DNA of 64,000 nucleotides from Deltaproteobacteria bacterium (GTDB lineage: Bacteria > Myxococcota_A > Polyangia > HGW-17), in assembly GCA_016937155.1 (NCBI GenBank), contig JAFGWM010000079.1, forward strand, positions 1-64,000, given 5' to 3'. A model generated the notes under the pieces. The model saw only the letters and a list, made by a program, of their open reading frames with translations, was not told the origin of the DNA and ran no database searches. Both the position numbers and the translations under genes were made by a program. Every line of letters begins with the position of its first letter. Position 1 is the stretch's first letter. Below, piece after piece: positions 26,992 to 37,719 of the stretch.

Positions 26992-27336
26992 ATGATAACA
27001 AAAAAACTTATTGAAACAGTTGTGATGGATAACGCTCACAATGTAGATGCAAGAAATCTTTATGATACTCCTGATGCGATGATCACCATCATTACTTTAA
27101 AGCCCGGTCAATCGCTAAAAAGACATATTACACCTGTGAACGTGGCCTTTTATGTGATTGAAGGCAGCGGAGAAGTTGAAATAGGAGAAGAGCGTTTGAA
27201 AGTTGACCGTGATACACTGGTGGAGAGTCCTGCCAATATTGTTCATTGCTGGTATAATACATCTGAAAAACCGCTGAAGTTTATGGTGGTAAAAGCACCC
27301 AAACCTGCAAAAAAGACTGTTTTCATAAGTGACTAA
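26992..27336 (+). CDS. Small cupin-domain protein
   Basis: A 114-residue single-domain cupin. The conserved beta-barrel motifs are visible: motif 1 around LKPGQSLKRHITPVNVAFYV with EGSGEVEIG, and motif 2 around PANIVHCWYN with a following KFMVVKAP strand. Only one histidine is kept in motif 1, so a full metal site of the usual two His, one Glu, one His is doubtful. Such proteins act as sugar epimerases, dioxygenases or ligand sensors, and the sequence does not decide between these. It stands alone between two signalling genes. Three AGGAG-like sites precede it, two of them within a 12-bp tandem duplication. Confidence 0.85.
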   Translation: MITKKLIETVVMDNAHNVDARNLYDTPDAMITIITLKPGQSLKRHITPVNVAFYVIEGSGEVEIGEERLKVDRDTLVESPANIVHCWYNTSEKPLKFMVVKAPKPAKKTVFISD

Positions 27337-27473
27337 TCATCATTTGTGATTTCTTCTATTTCATATACAATTCGCAATTCATTCTATCTGGAGATTAGCC
27401 TATAAGGGTTCCCAACTCTTATGTTTCAGGCTATAATTCATTCACCTTAAAACATGGAGTCGAAAAAAATAAA

Positions 27474-30400
27474 ATGCAAAGTGGACTATTCGCTGTAATT
27501 ATAAACGATGACTCTATCCAGTTGAAACTGATTTCCTCAATATTAAAAAAAGCCGGTTTTAAAACTGCTGAATTTTCTATGGGCAGCGATGCACTGGATT
27601 TTCTGAAGGAAAATACTCCTGATTTAATAATTACAGATCTTTATATGCCTGAAATTGATGGGTGGCAAATCTGCAGACAAATTAAAACCAGTGTATATCA
27701 TCATCTTCATAAAACACCAGTCTGCATAACAAGTGCCACCTTTTCCGGTATGGACAGTTATACCAACCATCCTGGAATCCCTGGCGCTGATCTATTTATT
27801 TCATTTCCAATTAATTCAAGGGAGATGATAAAAAAAATTAATTCCCTTATGATAAATCATTCTGACAATGGACAGACCATAGATATTTTATTGGGTATTT
27901 CCGATGAGGATGTCCTCCATGATCTCTCACACTCAATTTCTTTTGGAAATCTAAAAGCTCACAGTTTCCAGGATGTAAATGAGTTTTATGGGGAAATTCA
28001 AACCGGAAAATACTCTCTGATTATTGCTGATCACACTATACTCATGTCTAATAACACCAGTTCAGACTTCGATAAAACTCCTGTGCTGGGAATTCTTAAC
28101 TGGTATGATGGTGAAAAAGTAAAAGATTTCTGGAACAAGGGTATTACTAATTTTGCGGTTCATCCTTTTGATAAGAATTATATCAAACAGTTATGTTTAT
28201 TTCTTCTCCAGAAGAAAGATTCTCTGGATCTGGAAAAACTTCTGGATTCAAGAACCAGAGAACTTTCAATATCAACATCAATTCTTTCAGAAATTCAAAA
28301 TGTTGCCCATATCGGAAACTGGAAATTCAATTCAAAATCTCACAATCTTTTCTGGTCTGAAGAGGTGTACCGTATTTTCGGGATCCGCAATGATGAAACT
28401 CTTATTACCTACAGCAAATTACTATCTTTAATACATCCTGAAGATCTTGAATCTTTCAAGCACCTTTGCTCGGAATCCACATATTTAAAAGGTGTATCTA
28501 ATGAATTTGAACACCGGATAGTACGTGAAAATGATGGAGAAATCAGAACAGTTATTGAGAAATTTTTTAATGAATCCGCAAATGATGGGTCAGTGGATAC
28601 AGTTGGCATAGTTTACGACATAACTGAAAAACGAACAGTGGAAAACGAGCTTACCAGAAGCATTTCAACCCTTAATGAGAATGCTCAGGTCATGAAAATT
28701 GTTCTTGATACTACTGATATTCATGTTGCTTTTCTTGATACTGATTTTAATTTCATCTGGGTCAATAGAATTTATGCTGAAAAAAACAACTCTGACCCTC
28801 AATATTTTCAAGGAAAAAATCATTTTGAGCTGTTTCCTGATGAAGAAAACATAAAAATTTTCAAGAGTGTTATTGATACCGGAAAACCATATATAGCAAA
28901 TGCCCGCAAATTCATTTTAAAACAAAATGAAACCGAAATTACCTCATGGTGGGACTGGAGTCTGATTCCTGTAAGAACTGATGAATCAATCACAGGCCTT
29001 GTGCTTTCCCTCAGGGAAGTTACTTCACAGGTTCTTGAACAACAAAAGGAAAAGAAAACATCTGTAAGACAACAAAAAGAAAACATGATAATTGCTCAGA
29101 TTGCAACATCAGATGAACTCGCCACAGGTGATATCAAAAAACTGGCTGAGAAAATTACAGAAGAGGTTTGTACCAAAATGGGTGTATCCCGTGTTGGGAT
29201 ATGGCTTTTCACTGAAGATGAGACAACACTCAAATGCCTTGACAATTTCTCATTGAAGGCAGAAATACACGAAAAAGATGCAGTGCTTCTGGAAAATGAT
29301 TTCAGAAATGAGTTTTCACATCTTAAAATGGAGAAATTCGTTGATGCACATGATGCATGGGCGGATCCAAGAACTCATGGTTACCTGGAAAGTTATTTAA
29401 AACCACATAATATCAGGTCAATGCTGGATACAGTCATCAGATCCGGTGGAAAAACGCTAGGAACAATCTGCCTTGAATATACGGATAAAATACATCACTG
29501 GGAAGAAGACGAGATTTCATTCGGGTGCCAGTTAGCTGATCAGTTTGCTCTGGCAATTTCCAATATGGAACTTCAGAAGGCTACCGAAAGGTGGAAAGAA
29601 GCCAGAAATATGGCGAAAATTGGAGACTGGGAATATTCAACTTCAACAGATACACTGAAAGGCAGTGAAGAACTGTTTAAAATCATCGGAATTCCAGTGG
29701 ATATTGAGAAAAACCCATCCTTCATTGTGCCATACGCAGAATTTGAGAGTTCAGTTAAGAATTTCAGCAACGTCGTTCCTTATCTAAAAAAAGTCAGTTC
29801 AGAAAACGGTAAAATTGATATCGAATTTGAAATTATTAATCAAATCACAGGAGAGACTCACTTCTTACATACGCTGGGTAAACATAAAGAAGGCACTGAC
29901 GGAGTTTCTAGAGTAATTACAGGAACAATACAGGATATCACAGAAAAAAAACTGAGAGAGAAAGCACTTCAGGAAAGTGAACACAAACTCAGATCTGTTT
30001 TCGATAACAGTGTAGATTTTCTAATGCTTCTAGATAAGGAACATCGGATAACCATGATTAACAGACCTGAAGAAGGTCTTAAAAGTGAAAGTCTTGTCAA
30101 CAAACCTCTTTTCACCCTAGTTGAACCAAAAGATCAACAAAGGGTAAAACAACATCTTGATGCAGCATTGAACGGTGAAGGTGTTCAAACATATGAGACT
30201 GTATACCAAAGACCTTCGGGAGAAACGGTATATTTCAGTTCAATTGCATCCCCGGTTATATTTGATGGAGAAATAAGTGGTTTAGTTATTTCCTCTAGGG
30301 ATATTACAGAACGTATAAATTTACTTGAGAAAAATAAAATCCTTGAAAAGCAGTATTTTCAGGCTCAGAAAATGGAGGCTGTCGGAAGACTTGCAGGGGG

Positions 30401-31502
30401 GGTTGCCCATGATTTCAATAATGTGCTCTGTGCAATTTCAGGAAACACATCATTACTTTTGGATGACATTTCAGAACATCATCCATTCAGAGAATCAATA
30501 TCCGAAATTCATGATGCGGCGAAAAGAGCCGGGGATTTAACAAAACAACTGTTACTGTTTTCAAGCAGACAGGTTATCGAACCCACCAATTTGAATTTAA
30601 ATTCACTTATTAAAAATATTATACCAATGCTGAATAGGCTCCTTGGAGAAAAAATAACTCTTGAGACAAATTTCAAATCGTCAGAAACAAGCATTTCCGG
30701 TGATATAGCACAGATGGAGCAGATTCTTTTAAATCTTATAATTAACGCCAGAGACGCCATGCCCGATGGTGGAAAAATTGCTATTGAAACCGGTGTTGAG
30801 GAAAAACAGAGTGTGGTCACTGCTACAGGATTACTTCCCGAAGGTCTTTACTCGGTTTTAACTGTAGAGGATACAGGACATGGAATAGAGAGAGAAATAC
30901 TTGATAAAATTTTTGATCCTTTCTTTACAACCAAGGAAACAGGAAAAGGAACAGGTCTTGGCCTTTCAACAGTGCTGGGAATTGTGAAGCAGAACAGTGC
31001 AGGAATTGATGTTATAACAAAACATCAACTGGGGACAAAATTCATAATTTATTTCCCGTTCAAATCACCTGAGATATCACAAAGCAGGTCCCGTACTAAA
31101 AGCTCATTTCAAAAAGGCCATGAGACCATTCTTCTGGTAGAGGATGAAGATATTGTAAGAAATGTAGGCAGGAGAATACTTGAAAATTATGGTTACAGGG
31201 TTCTGGAGGCAGAATCGGGAATAGAAGCCATTGAAATTTCCAGAAATTATTCCGGAAAGATAGACTTACTGCTTACTGATGTTGTAATGCCTGATATCAA
31301 TGGAAAAGAACTAAGCGAGAAGCTATATTTAACAAGACCTGATATGGAAATACTGTTCACATCAGGTTATACTCAGAATGTCATTGCACAGCATGGAATA
31401 CTGGAAAAAGGAATTAATTTTATTCCCAAACCCTACAGTGTTGAAACTTTAACTGTGAAAGTCAGAAAAATTCTGGATAAAAAACAGGAAAATTCTGAAT
31501 AA
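27474..31502 (+). CDS. Hybrid sensor histidine kinase, REC-(degenerate REC)-PAS-PAS-GAF-PAS-PAS-HisKA-HATPase-REC
   Basis: A 1342-residue cytoplasmic phosphorelay protein. The first receiver (about 4-127) has [15 protein letters not shown] second receiver-like domain (about 135-255) lacks that aspartate motif. Two PAS domains (about 265-515), a GAF (about 540-700) and two PAS domains (about 705-960) follow. The kinase has GGVAHDFNN with phospho-acceptor His 979, and an ATPase domain with [20 protein letters not shown] and [11 protein letters not shown]. The C-terminal receiver (about 1218-1335) has [14 protein letters not shown]. No transmembrane helix is seen. The HDFNN motif places it with the large NtrB-like hybrid kinases common in delta-proteobacteria. 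Its paralogue is at 40614-43475. Confidence 0.92.
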   Translation: MQSGLFAVIINDDSIQLKLISSILKKAGFKTAEFSMGSDALDFLKENTPDLIITDLYMPEIDGWQICRQIKTSVYHHLHKTPVCITSATFSGMDSYTNHPGIPGADLFISFPINSREMIKKINSLMINHSDNGQTIDILLGISDEDVLHDLSHSISFGNLKAHSFQDVNEFYGEIQTGKYSLIIADHTILMSNNTSSDFDKTPVLGILNWYDGEKVKDFWNKGITNFAVHPFDKNYIKQLCLFLLQKKDSLDLEKLLDSRTRELSISTSILSEIQNVAHIGNWKFNSKSHNLFWSEEVYRIFGIRNDETLITYSKLLSLIHPEDLESFKHLCSESTYLKGVSNEFEHRIVRENDGEIRTVIEKFFNESANDGSVDTVGIVYDITEKRTVENELTRSISTLNENAQVMKIVLDTTDIHVAFLDTDFNFIWVNRIYAEKNNSDPQYFQGKNHFELFPDEENIKIFKSVIDTGKPYIANARKFILKQNETEITSWWDWSLIPVRTDESITGLVLSLREVTSQVLEQQKEKKTSVRQQKENMIIAQIATSDELATGDIKKLAEKITEEVCTKMGVSRVGIWLFTEDETTLKCLDNFSLKAEIHEKDAVLLENDFRNEFSHLKMEKFVDAHDAWADPRTHGYLESYLKPHNIRSMLDTVIRSGGKTLGTICLEYTDKIHHWEEDEISFGCQLADQFALAISNMELQKATERWKEARNMAKIGDWEYSTSTDTLKGSEELFKIIGIPVDIEKNPSFIVPYAEFESSVKNFSNVVPYLKKVSSENGKIDIEFEIINQITGETHFLHTLGKHKEGTDGVSRVITGTIQDITEKKLREKALQESEHKLRSVFDNSVDFLMLLDKEHRITMINRPEEGLKSESLVNKPLFTLVEPKDQQRVKQHLDAALNGEGVQTYETVYQRPSGETVYFSSIASPVIFDGEISGLVISSRDITERINLLEKNKILEKQYFQAQKMEAVGRLAGGVAHDFNNVLCAISGNTSLLLDDISEHHPFRESISEIHDAAKRAGDLTKQLLLFSSRQVIEPTNLNLNSLIKNIIPMLNRLLGEKITLETNFKSSETSISGDIAQMEQILLNLIINARDAMPDGGKIAIETGVEEKQSVVTATGLLPEGLYSVLTVEDTGHGIEREILDKIFDPFFTTKETGKGTGLGLSTVLGIVKQNSAGIDVITKHQLGTKFIIYFPFKSPEISQSRSRTKSSFQKGHETILLVEDEDIVRNVGRRILENYGYRVLEAESGIEAIEISRNYSGKIDLLLTDVVMPDINGKELSEKLYLTRPDMEILFTSGYTQNVIAQHGILEKGINFIPKPYSVETLTVKVRKILDKKQENSE

Positions 31503-31509
31503 ATACTTT

Positions 31510-31998
31510 CTAGAAAATTTCCCTGGTCAGTAATTCTGCAAGAGTTTTTAAAAAAGTAAGTTCTGTATCGAGCCATTTGCGCTTGATACAGCATTCATCA
31601 AAACCTACAAATCCCAGTATTTCATTATTTTTCACACAGGGATATACAACAAGAGATTTTATACCCTGTGGCATTAAAACATCTATCAGGTCTTCAGGTA
31701 ACTTAAAAATATCCTCACAATAGATCCTACCATCCTTTTTCAAAAATTTTCTCCAAGATGGAATCACTCTGTAGGAAATATTCTGAAGCACTTCTTTCTG
31801 AGGTAAAATTCCTGTATTGCACCACTCGTAGGTATTTGAAGTGGATCCCCCTTTATCATCATCCTCAAAAATATAAACTCTGCTGACGCCAAGTAGTTTT
31901 CCTATTTTTTCCAGTACAGTGTTGATTTTGTAATCCAGTTCCCCTGATTCAATAAAAATCTGTTCAACCTGTTTAAAAAAATTATCCTCTGTCAGCAT
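31510..31998 (-). CDS. Stand-alone GAF-domain protein
   Basis: A GAF module of about 162 residues with nothing attached. The sequence SRVYIFEDDDKGGSTSNTYE and later MPQGIKSLVVYP and GFVGFDECC track the GAF of the PAS/GAF protein at 24861-26891 almost position by position, so the two are recent paralogues. Ligand identity is unknown; two cysteines in the FDECC segment are notable. The gene converges on the hybrid kinase with a seven-base gap. ATG 31998 has AGAAGG upstream; a TTG at 32025 with AAGGTG upstream is an alternative start that adds nine residues. Confidence 0.75.
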   Translation of the reverse strand: MLTEDNFFKQVEQIFIESGELDYKINTVLEKIGKLLGVSRVYIFEDDDKGGSTSNTYEWCNTGILPQKEVLQNISYRVIPSWRKFLKKDGRIYCEDIFKLPEDLIDVLMPQGIKSLVVYPCVKNNEILGFVGFDECCIKRKWLDTELTFLKTLAELLTREIF

Positions 31999-32161
31999 TC
32001 CGAATACCTTCTGAAACTCTCTCAAATAAACACCTTATCGACAATGCACTACTGTAATAAAATACTACGATAAAAATACGCTTAATTATTTTAATTAGGT
32101 CAAAATATTTAAAAGTCAACCCCATGTCTTTCGGTTTTTGCTGATTTACAGAATACTGAAT

Positions 32162-34405
32162 TTATAGATCTATAATTTTATTAAGGGTAAGACTCGGTCT
32201 CATCGCCTTTGATGCAAGTATTTCATCCGGTTTATAATATCCACCTATATCCACAACCTGTCCCTGAGATGAATTAAGTTCATCAATAATTTTCAATTCA
32301 TTTGCGATCAGTTCAGTTGCAACACCAGTGAATTTTTCCTTCAACTGAATGTCTTCATTCTGGTTTGCAAGCTCCTGTGCCCAGTACATAGCCAGATAAA
32401 AATGACTCCCCCTGTTATCAATTTCGTTAACCTTCCTTGATGGCGATTTATTATTTTCAAGGAACAACCCGGTTGCCCTGTCCAGACTTTTAGCAAGAAC
32501 AGCAGCCTTTGGATTATTGAATTTCATAGAAAGATGTTCGAGTGATGCCGCAAGTGCAAGGAACTCACCAAGAGAATCCCATCTCAAATGACCTTCCTCC
32601 TGAAACTGTTGCACGTGTTTGGGAGCACTTCCACCGGCTCCTGTCTCGAAAAGACCTCCACCATTCATCAGTGGAACAATAGATAACATTTTCGCGCTGG
32701 TTCCAACTTCAAGAATCGGAAACAGATCTGTCAGATAATCCCTGAGGACATTACCTGTAACACTGATGGTATCAAGGCCGTTTGAAAGTCGCCTGCATGA
32801 ATAAAGAGTGGCTTCCGCCGGTGATTTTATAAGTATTTCCAGACCTTCAGTATCATAATTCTTGAGGTATTTTTCCACCTTCTTTATTAACTGATTATCA
32901 TGAGCTCTTTCACTGTCCAGCCAGAAAACTGCCGGACTTTTTGAAAGGCGGGCTCTGTTCACCCCAAGCTTAACCCAATCCTGAATGGGGAGATCCTTAA
33001 CCTGACACATTCTGAAAATATCATTTTTTTCCAGTTCCTGTTCAAGAAGTACATTTCCAGACTGGCTCACAATCCTTATTGTACCGTCTTCCGGACTAAG
33101 GAAAGTTTTATCATGTGAACCATATTCTTCAGCTTTCTGAGCCATAAGACCAACATTCTGAACACTGCCCATTGTCACTGGATTAAATGCACCGTATTTT
33201 TTACAGTAATCAATCACAGTGGAATATACACCGGCATATGAACTGTCAGGAATCACAAACTTGGTATCATGAGCTTTACCGTCCCTACCCCACATTTTTC
33301 CTGAATTTCGTATTGCGGCGGGCATTGACGCATCAATGATCACATCACTGGGCACGTGCAGATTGGTAATACCCTTGTCTGAATTAACCATTGCCAGTTC
33401 AGGCATTTTCTCATAGCACGCCATGAGATCCTTTTCGATCTCTGTTCTTTTCAATTCATCCAGTTCACTCAGGTGCGAGTACAGGTCACCAAGCCCGTTG
33501 TTGGGATTTACTCCCAGTTTTTTAAAATCATCACTGTACTTTTCAAATACATCACGGAAAAATACACTTACAACGTGTCCGAAAATTACCGGATCACTGA
33601 CTTTCATCATTGTAGCTTTAAGATGCACACTAAATAGAATACCTTTTGCTTTGGCATCAGCAATCTGTTCCGCGATAAATTCCCTAAGCGCCCTGATACT
33701 CATGTAGCTTGAATCCACAACCTCGCCATCAAGCAAATTGATTCCATCTTTCAGAACTGTAATTTTACCATCGGAAGTCACATGTTCAATGCGGCATTGA
33801 CCAGCATCGGCAGACGTAACCGTGGTTGATTTTTCATTTGATCTGAGGTCGCCATGAGTCATGTGAGAAACATGGGATAGAGAATCAGCACTCCAGGGCC
33901 CCATTGAGTGGGGATGATTTCTTGCATAGTTTTTAACGCTGGAGGGAGCTCTTCTATCCGAATTACCTTCTCGTAAAACCGGGTTTACAGCACTACCCTT
34001 TATTTTATCAAAGATGGCTTTATTTTTTCTTTCCTCATCATTTGCAGGTTCTTCAATATACTCGGGAATATCATAACCTTTTCCCTGAAGTTCCCTTATT
34101 GTGGCTTTCAACTGGGGAATTGATGCACTGATACAGGGAAGCTTGATAACATTTGCTTCGGGCTGCTTAACCAGATGCCCGAGTTCATCAAGATCATCTG
34201 TCTGACGTAATTCCTCTTTTAATCTTTCAGAAAATTTTGCTATGGTCCTTCCAGCTAATGAGATATCTCTTGTTTCCACTGAAATTCCAGCTGCTCTGGT
34301 AAAAGACCTGATTATCGGGAGCAGTGAATAGGTGGCCAATGCGGGAGCCTCATCTACAACTGTGTAGATAATCTTTGCGCTCTTTGAATCTAATTGATCG
34401 GTCAT
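32162..34405 (-). CDS. icd: Isocitrate dehydrogenase (NADP+), monomeric type
   Basis: A 747-residue enzyme, the normal length for the monomeric class, that oxidatively decarboxylates isocitrate to 2-oxoglutarate in the TCA cycle. The family signature is strong throughout: [18 protein letters not shown] at the start, [55 protein letters not shown], and near the end [27 protein letters not shown] lies just upstream of ATG 34405. It is monocistronic on the minus strand, between the stand-alone GAF gene and a divergent lipoprotein. It is unrelated in sequence to the common dimeric Icd. Confidence 0.97.
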   Translation of the reverse strand: MTDQLDSKSAKIIYTVVDEAPALATYSLLPIIRSFTRAAGISVETRDISLAGRTIAKFSERLKEELRQTDDLDELGHLVKQPEANVIKLPCISASIPQLKATIRELQGKGYDIPEYIEEPANDEERKNKAIFDKIKGSAVNPVLREGNSDRRAPSSVKNYARNHPHSMGPWSADSLSHVSHMTHGDLRSNEKSTTVTSADAGQCRIEHVTSDGKITVLKDGINLLDGEVVDSSYMSIRALREFIAEQIADAKAKGILFSVHLKATMMKVSDPVIFGHVVSVFFRDVFEKYSDDFKKLGVNPNNGLGDLYSHLSELDELKRTEIEKDLMACYEKMPELAMVNSDKGITNLHVPSDVIIDASMPAAIRNSGKMWGRDGKAHDTKFVIPDSSYAGVYSTVIDYCKKYGAFNPVTMGSVQNVGLMAQKAEEYGSHDKTFLSPEDGTIRIVSQSGNVLLEQELEKNDIFRMCQVKDLPIQDWVKLGVNRARLSKSPAVFWLDSERAHDNQLIKKVEKYLKNYDTEGLEILIKSPAEATLYSCRRLSNGLDTISVTGNVLRDYLTDLFPILEVGTSAKMLSIVPLMNGGGLFETGAGGSAPKHVQQFQEEGHLRWDSLGEFLALAASLEHLSMKFNNPKAAVLAKSLDRATGLFLENNKSPSRKVNEIDNRGSHFYLAMYWAQELANQNEDIQLKEKFTGVATELIANELKIIDELNSSQGQVVDIGGYYKPDEILASKAMRPSLTLNKIIDL

Positions 34406-34519
34406 GAATTCTTCTCCTTAAATTTGGTTAAAGGTCAATTTTCTCTCTACATCATTTTCACAATTGATATCAACCAAAATCGACAAATCTTACAATGAAA
34501 GTTTTATCTCTTCTGTTTA

Positions 34520-34542
34520 CTGTCCCGGGTTAATTTTTTCAG
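34520..34542 (-). repeat. Solitary copy of the 45-bp repeat core (element D)
   Basis: On the minus strand the element reads CTG-A6-TTAACCCGGGACAG, close to the core of array B (A6-CTAACCTGGGAGGG). It is a single copy in the 327-base gap between the divergent icd and RCC1-lipoprotein genes (34406-34732). The rest of that gap is AT-rich; I see no clear terminator or promoter pair in it. Confidence 0.6.
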
Positions 34543-34732
34543 AACAAAACTGGATAACCATACTTCAGGGACACCAATTCCGGTTACAACTCCAAGTAAT
34601 TGTAACAGATGATATTTAATCAACTATTTCAGTATCCACACATATTTTGCTAACCATCAGCTTTACTCTTAAACGATTTTGAGTCAGATTAAAGAGATCT
34701 CAATGTGGCTGTATACTTTAAAGGTGGTTTAT

Positions 34733-36460
34733 ATGAAAAATTTATTTATGATTATGGTGGCCTTACTTCTGGTATTGATTTCGGGTTGTTCCGAAGAGAA
34801 AGCTAAAAGTTGTGGTAACGGCATTGTGGATACAGGGGAGGAATGTGATCCAAATGCTCTTTTGCAGGAGCAGTGCAATGATGTGGGATTCTATGGCGGA
34901 AATCTTTCATGCAATGAAGATTGTACCTACAACACATCAGGTTGCAGTGGTTCCTGTGGTGATGGAATTATAGATGTCACTGACGGGGAAGAATGTGATT
35001 CAGGAATTTCCGAAGAAGTGAACTGTGAATCCATTGGTTATTATAGAGGAAATCTTAGCTGCAATTCAGAGTGCAGATTTGATATTTCTGAATGCGAAAG
35101 ATGCGGTGATGGTGTCGTAAACGAAGATGACGGAGAAGAGTGCGAGCCTGAAACAGGTGTTTCAATGACCTGTGAAGACTTCAGTTACTACGGAGGAAAT
35201 CTTTCTTGTTCCGATGAATGCAAAATGGATTTTTCATCTTGTGATGAATACGGATACTGTGGTGATAATGTTCTTCAGGGTGACTATGAAGAATGTGACA
35301 CTGTTCCTGTGAACACTGAATGCAGAATTGAGGGACATCATGATGGTGAACTTGAATGTGATTCGGGGTGCTCTGTAAATTCAGACTCCTGTATTGACAT
35401 TATACAGGTTGCCACAGGAATGACTCACACATGTATTCTTACCAACATGGGTGATGTTTATTGTTTTGGTGAAAACAATCATGGTGAACTTGGAAACTTA
35501 AGTGCTGGTACATTCTCGATAGTACCAGTCATGGCAAACTTACCACAGCCGGCAATAAAAATCTCAACAGGAATCAGTTACACATGTGCGGTGCTGAATG
35601 ATCACTCTGTATACTGCTGGGGATGGAACTATGCCGGACAACTGGGAAACGGGAATACGGAAGATGCACACGAACCTGTGCAAACAAGTCTTGTTGCAGC
35701 AGCTGAAAATATTGATTGTGGCAGCTCACATACATGCGCCCTGTTAAGTAGTGGTCAAATTAGTTGCTGGGGTTCCAATTATTCAGGAGAACTTGGTAAA
35801 GGAGATACTGGAAATACTTCATCAACCCCGACTCTTGTAACGGGAATAAACAATGGGATTATAGTGAAAAATGGCAGCGGATTTTCATGCGCGGTGAGAA
35901 GTGACAATACCCTCTGGTGCTGGGGTTCCAATAGTGATGAACAGTTGGGAAATGGCCAAAGCGAAGGTTCAAACGTTCCGGTTCAGGTGTCAAACGGGGA
36001 AGTATACCTCAGTAATGTGACAGATGTTGACTGTGGAGAAAGACACGCTTGCGCGATTTATTCAAATAATGTTGCCTGCTGGGGTGATGGTACTGATTAT
36101 AAACTTGGAAATGGTACTGAAGACGATGAGAGTTTTGCAAATCCGGTAAGCGACATCGAAAATCCTTCAAAAGTCGTATGTGGCACCTCATCAACTTTCG
36201 TCAAATCCAGCGATGGAAAATTCTACGTATGGGGTTCGAACTACATGGGGCAACTTGGTTTGGGAATAATCCAGAATTACTCCATTCTTCCATCTGAACT
36301 CACATCCATCAGTGGTATCACAGGATTTGACAGTGGAACCGATCACACCTGTGCATTTATCTCAAGCGGAATGGGATACTGCTGGGGCAACAATTCGCAG
36401 GGTCAGTTGGGAACCGGAAATCAGATTACCGAATCTGCCCCCACCCCTATTATTCCATGA
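34733..36460 (+). CDS. Lipoprotein with DUF4215 Cys-rich stalk and seven-repeat RCC1 propeller
   Basis: A 575-residue surface-type lipoprotein. The signal peptide ends in the lipobox ISGC. Four Cys-rich DUF4215-type modules follow (about residues 28-215), each opening like CGNGIVDTGEECD and closing with a GGNLSCN-type pair of cysteines. Then come seven RCC1-like repeats (about 225-575), each with a THTCAL-type strand, a CWG motif and a final QLGNG turn, enough for one closed seven-bladed propeller. Most blades carry a cysteine pair, suggesting disulfides and export. ATG 34733 is chosen because AAAGGTGG precedes it. The role is probably binding or adhesion at the cell surface. The 60849-58702 lipoprotein has the same plan with a different propeller. 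Confidence 0.88.
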   Translation: MKNLFMIMVALLLVLISGCSEEKAKSCGNGIVDTGEECDPNALLQEQCNDVGFYGGNLSCNEDCTYNTSGCSGSCGDGIIDVTDGEECDSGISEEVNCESIGYYRGNLSCNSECRFDISECERCGDGVVNEDDGEECEPETGVSMTCEDFSYYGGNLSCSDECKMDFSSCDEYGYCGDNVLQGDYEECDTVPVNTECRIEGHHDGELECDSGCSVNSDSCIDIIQVATGMTHTCILTNMGDVYCFGENNHGELGNLSAGTFSIVPVMANLPQPAIKISTGISYTCAVLNDHSVYCWGWNYAGQLGNGNTEDAHEPVQTSLVAAAENIDCGSSHTCALLSSGQISCWGSNYSGELGKGDTGNTSSTPTLVTGINNGIIVKNGSGFSCAVRSDNTLWCWGSNSDEQLGNGQSEGSNVPVQVSNGEVYLSNVTDVDCGERHACAIYSNNVACWGDGTDYKLGNGTEDDESFANPVSDIENPSKVVCGTSSTFVKSSDGKFYVWGSNYMGQLGLGIIQNYSILPSELTSISGITGFDSGTDHTCAFISSGMGYCWGNNSQGQLGTGNQITESAPTPIIP

Positions 36461-36594
36461 TATAGTCCAGACTCTGAAGTTATATCTTTTTTCCATTTTC
36501 GAAAAATACCTGAATGATTATCAAACCACAGAATACCTTATGAAGCTCAAACCTGTGTAAGACACACAAAATATATCCTAAAAACCATGGAAAC

Positions 36595-36622
36595 GGGATT
36601 TTCATATAATCCCAAATTTTTT
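36595..36622 (+). terminator. Rho-independent terminator after the RCC1 lipoprotein
   Basis: GGGATT (36595-36600) and AATCCC (36608-36613) form a six-base-pair stem with a seven-base loop, followed by AAA and six T residues. It lies 134 bases after the lipoprotein stop and 53 bases before the convergent barrel-protein stop. The stem is short, so strength is uncertain. Confidence 0.5.
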
Positions 36623-36674
36623 ATTTCATTGAGCTTTTAGTTAAAAACTTTTCCATAATTTCAATAATATAATA

Positions 36675-37499
36675 TTATTTTATTGACAGATAAAGAGCAG
36701 GTGAAGCTTTGATCTTTGTTGATTCGGCATCTGTTCCATAATCCATTGAGCTTGTACCAAAACCGAATGCAACCCACCAGTCCTTGTAGAACCGGTAACT
36801 GCCATATAGAGCAACGTATGTGAGATTTAACTTATACTTGCACAAGGAGGTATCCTCCTGAGTGTCATCACAGAAATTTGCCCCTCTTGTGGCACCTTCA
36901 GAAAAAATTCCTATTTTCCATCTGTGGTTGATTTTATAGCCGAAATCCACATATCCTTCAATTATGTCATCACCATTACTCCCGGCTATGGAAAAAAGAA
37001 TATCCAGATAATAACGCCCTGGAGTCCATCTTAAACCAAGACTGGTGCCAGCTCCCCCTCTTGTACTGCTTACCACTTCCTCCTCAGTGACGTTAAGTTC
37101 TCTGACATCGTTTGAATAAAAAACGCCTGCATGTAAATCAATAGACAATACCAGATCCCTGTCCGGATTGCGGTAGAGATATCCAGCTCTTATGACTTTT
37201 ACATACAAAGTATGGATGTACATTTTCTTCTCATTTCCTTCATCATCCTTTCTTCTGAAAATGTTATTTCCCATCATTTGAACATCACCTGTACTGAAAT
37301 AAAAATTCCTGAACCACAGAAAACCCGGATGAGCCTTTATGTATTCACTACCTTCAAAACTTAGAAAAGTAACAGAAGGGGTTGAATAACCAAAATCTGA
37401 AGAAAAAATATAATTATCCTTTTTCATTTCAAGAGGAGAAGCTCCATATGAAATTCCGGACGAAAACAAAATATATGTTATAACCAAGCTCCTAAACAT
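36675..37499 (-). CDS. Predicted outer-membrane beta-barrel protein of unknown function
   Basis: No family is recognised. The 274-residue product has a cleavable signal peptide (MFRSLVITYILFSSGISYGA) and then a run of amphipathic strands with alternating aromatic residues, separated by polar turns, for example YLYRNPDRDLVLSIDLHAGVFY and YYLDILFSIAGSNGDDIIEGYVDFGYKIN. The C-terminal residues ALYLSIK fit a final strand without a terminal aromatic. Two cysteines (about residues 218 and 226) may form a loop disulfide. ATG 37499 has AAAGGTGG upstream and gives a cleaner signal peptide than the upstream start at 37523. It diverges from the FadL-like gene. Confidence 0.7.
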   Translation of the reverse strand: MFRSLVITYILFSSGISYGASPLEMKKDNYIFSSDFGYSTPSVTFLSFEGSEYIKAHPGFLWFRNFYFSTGDVQMMGNNIFRRKDDEGNEKKMYIHTLYVKVIRAGYLYRNPDRDLVLSIDLHAGVFYSNDVRELNVTEEEVVSSTRGGAGTSLGLRWTPGRYYLDILFSIAGSNGDDIIEGYVDFGYKINHRWKIGIFSEGATRGANFCDDTQEDTSLCKYKLNLTYVALYGSYRFYKDWWVAFGFGTSSMDYGTDAESTKIKASPALYLSIK

Positions 37500-37719
37500 A
37501 TTTTTCCACCTTTGATTAACCACAATGCAATATACAATTTTTTTGATAACACTTTTCGCCAGAACTGTACATCCATAGATTTTCCTGCTATAAGCTGACC
37601 GTGTTTAGAATTGTACTTAAAATGATGATACTGAAAAACCCATCGAATTTGATGAAGTATTTTGCAATTGGGGAATTGCTTACGGAGATAACTTTAGATA
37701 CTATGTCCGGAGAAATTTT

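Noticed and set aside
27396-27433. Imperfect inverted repeat (TAGCCTATAAG / CTTATGTTTCAGGCTA) before the hybrid kinase
   Set aside because: Arms pair only with a large bulge and there is no T-run; too weak to call a terminator or riboswitch.
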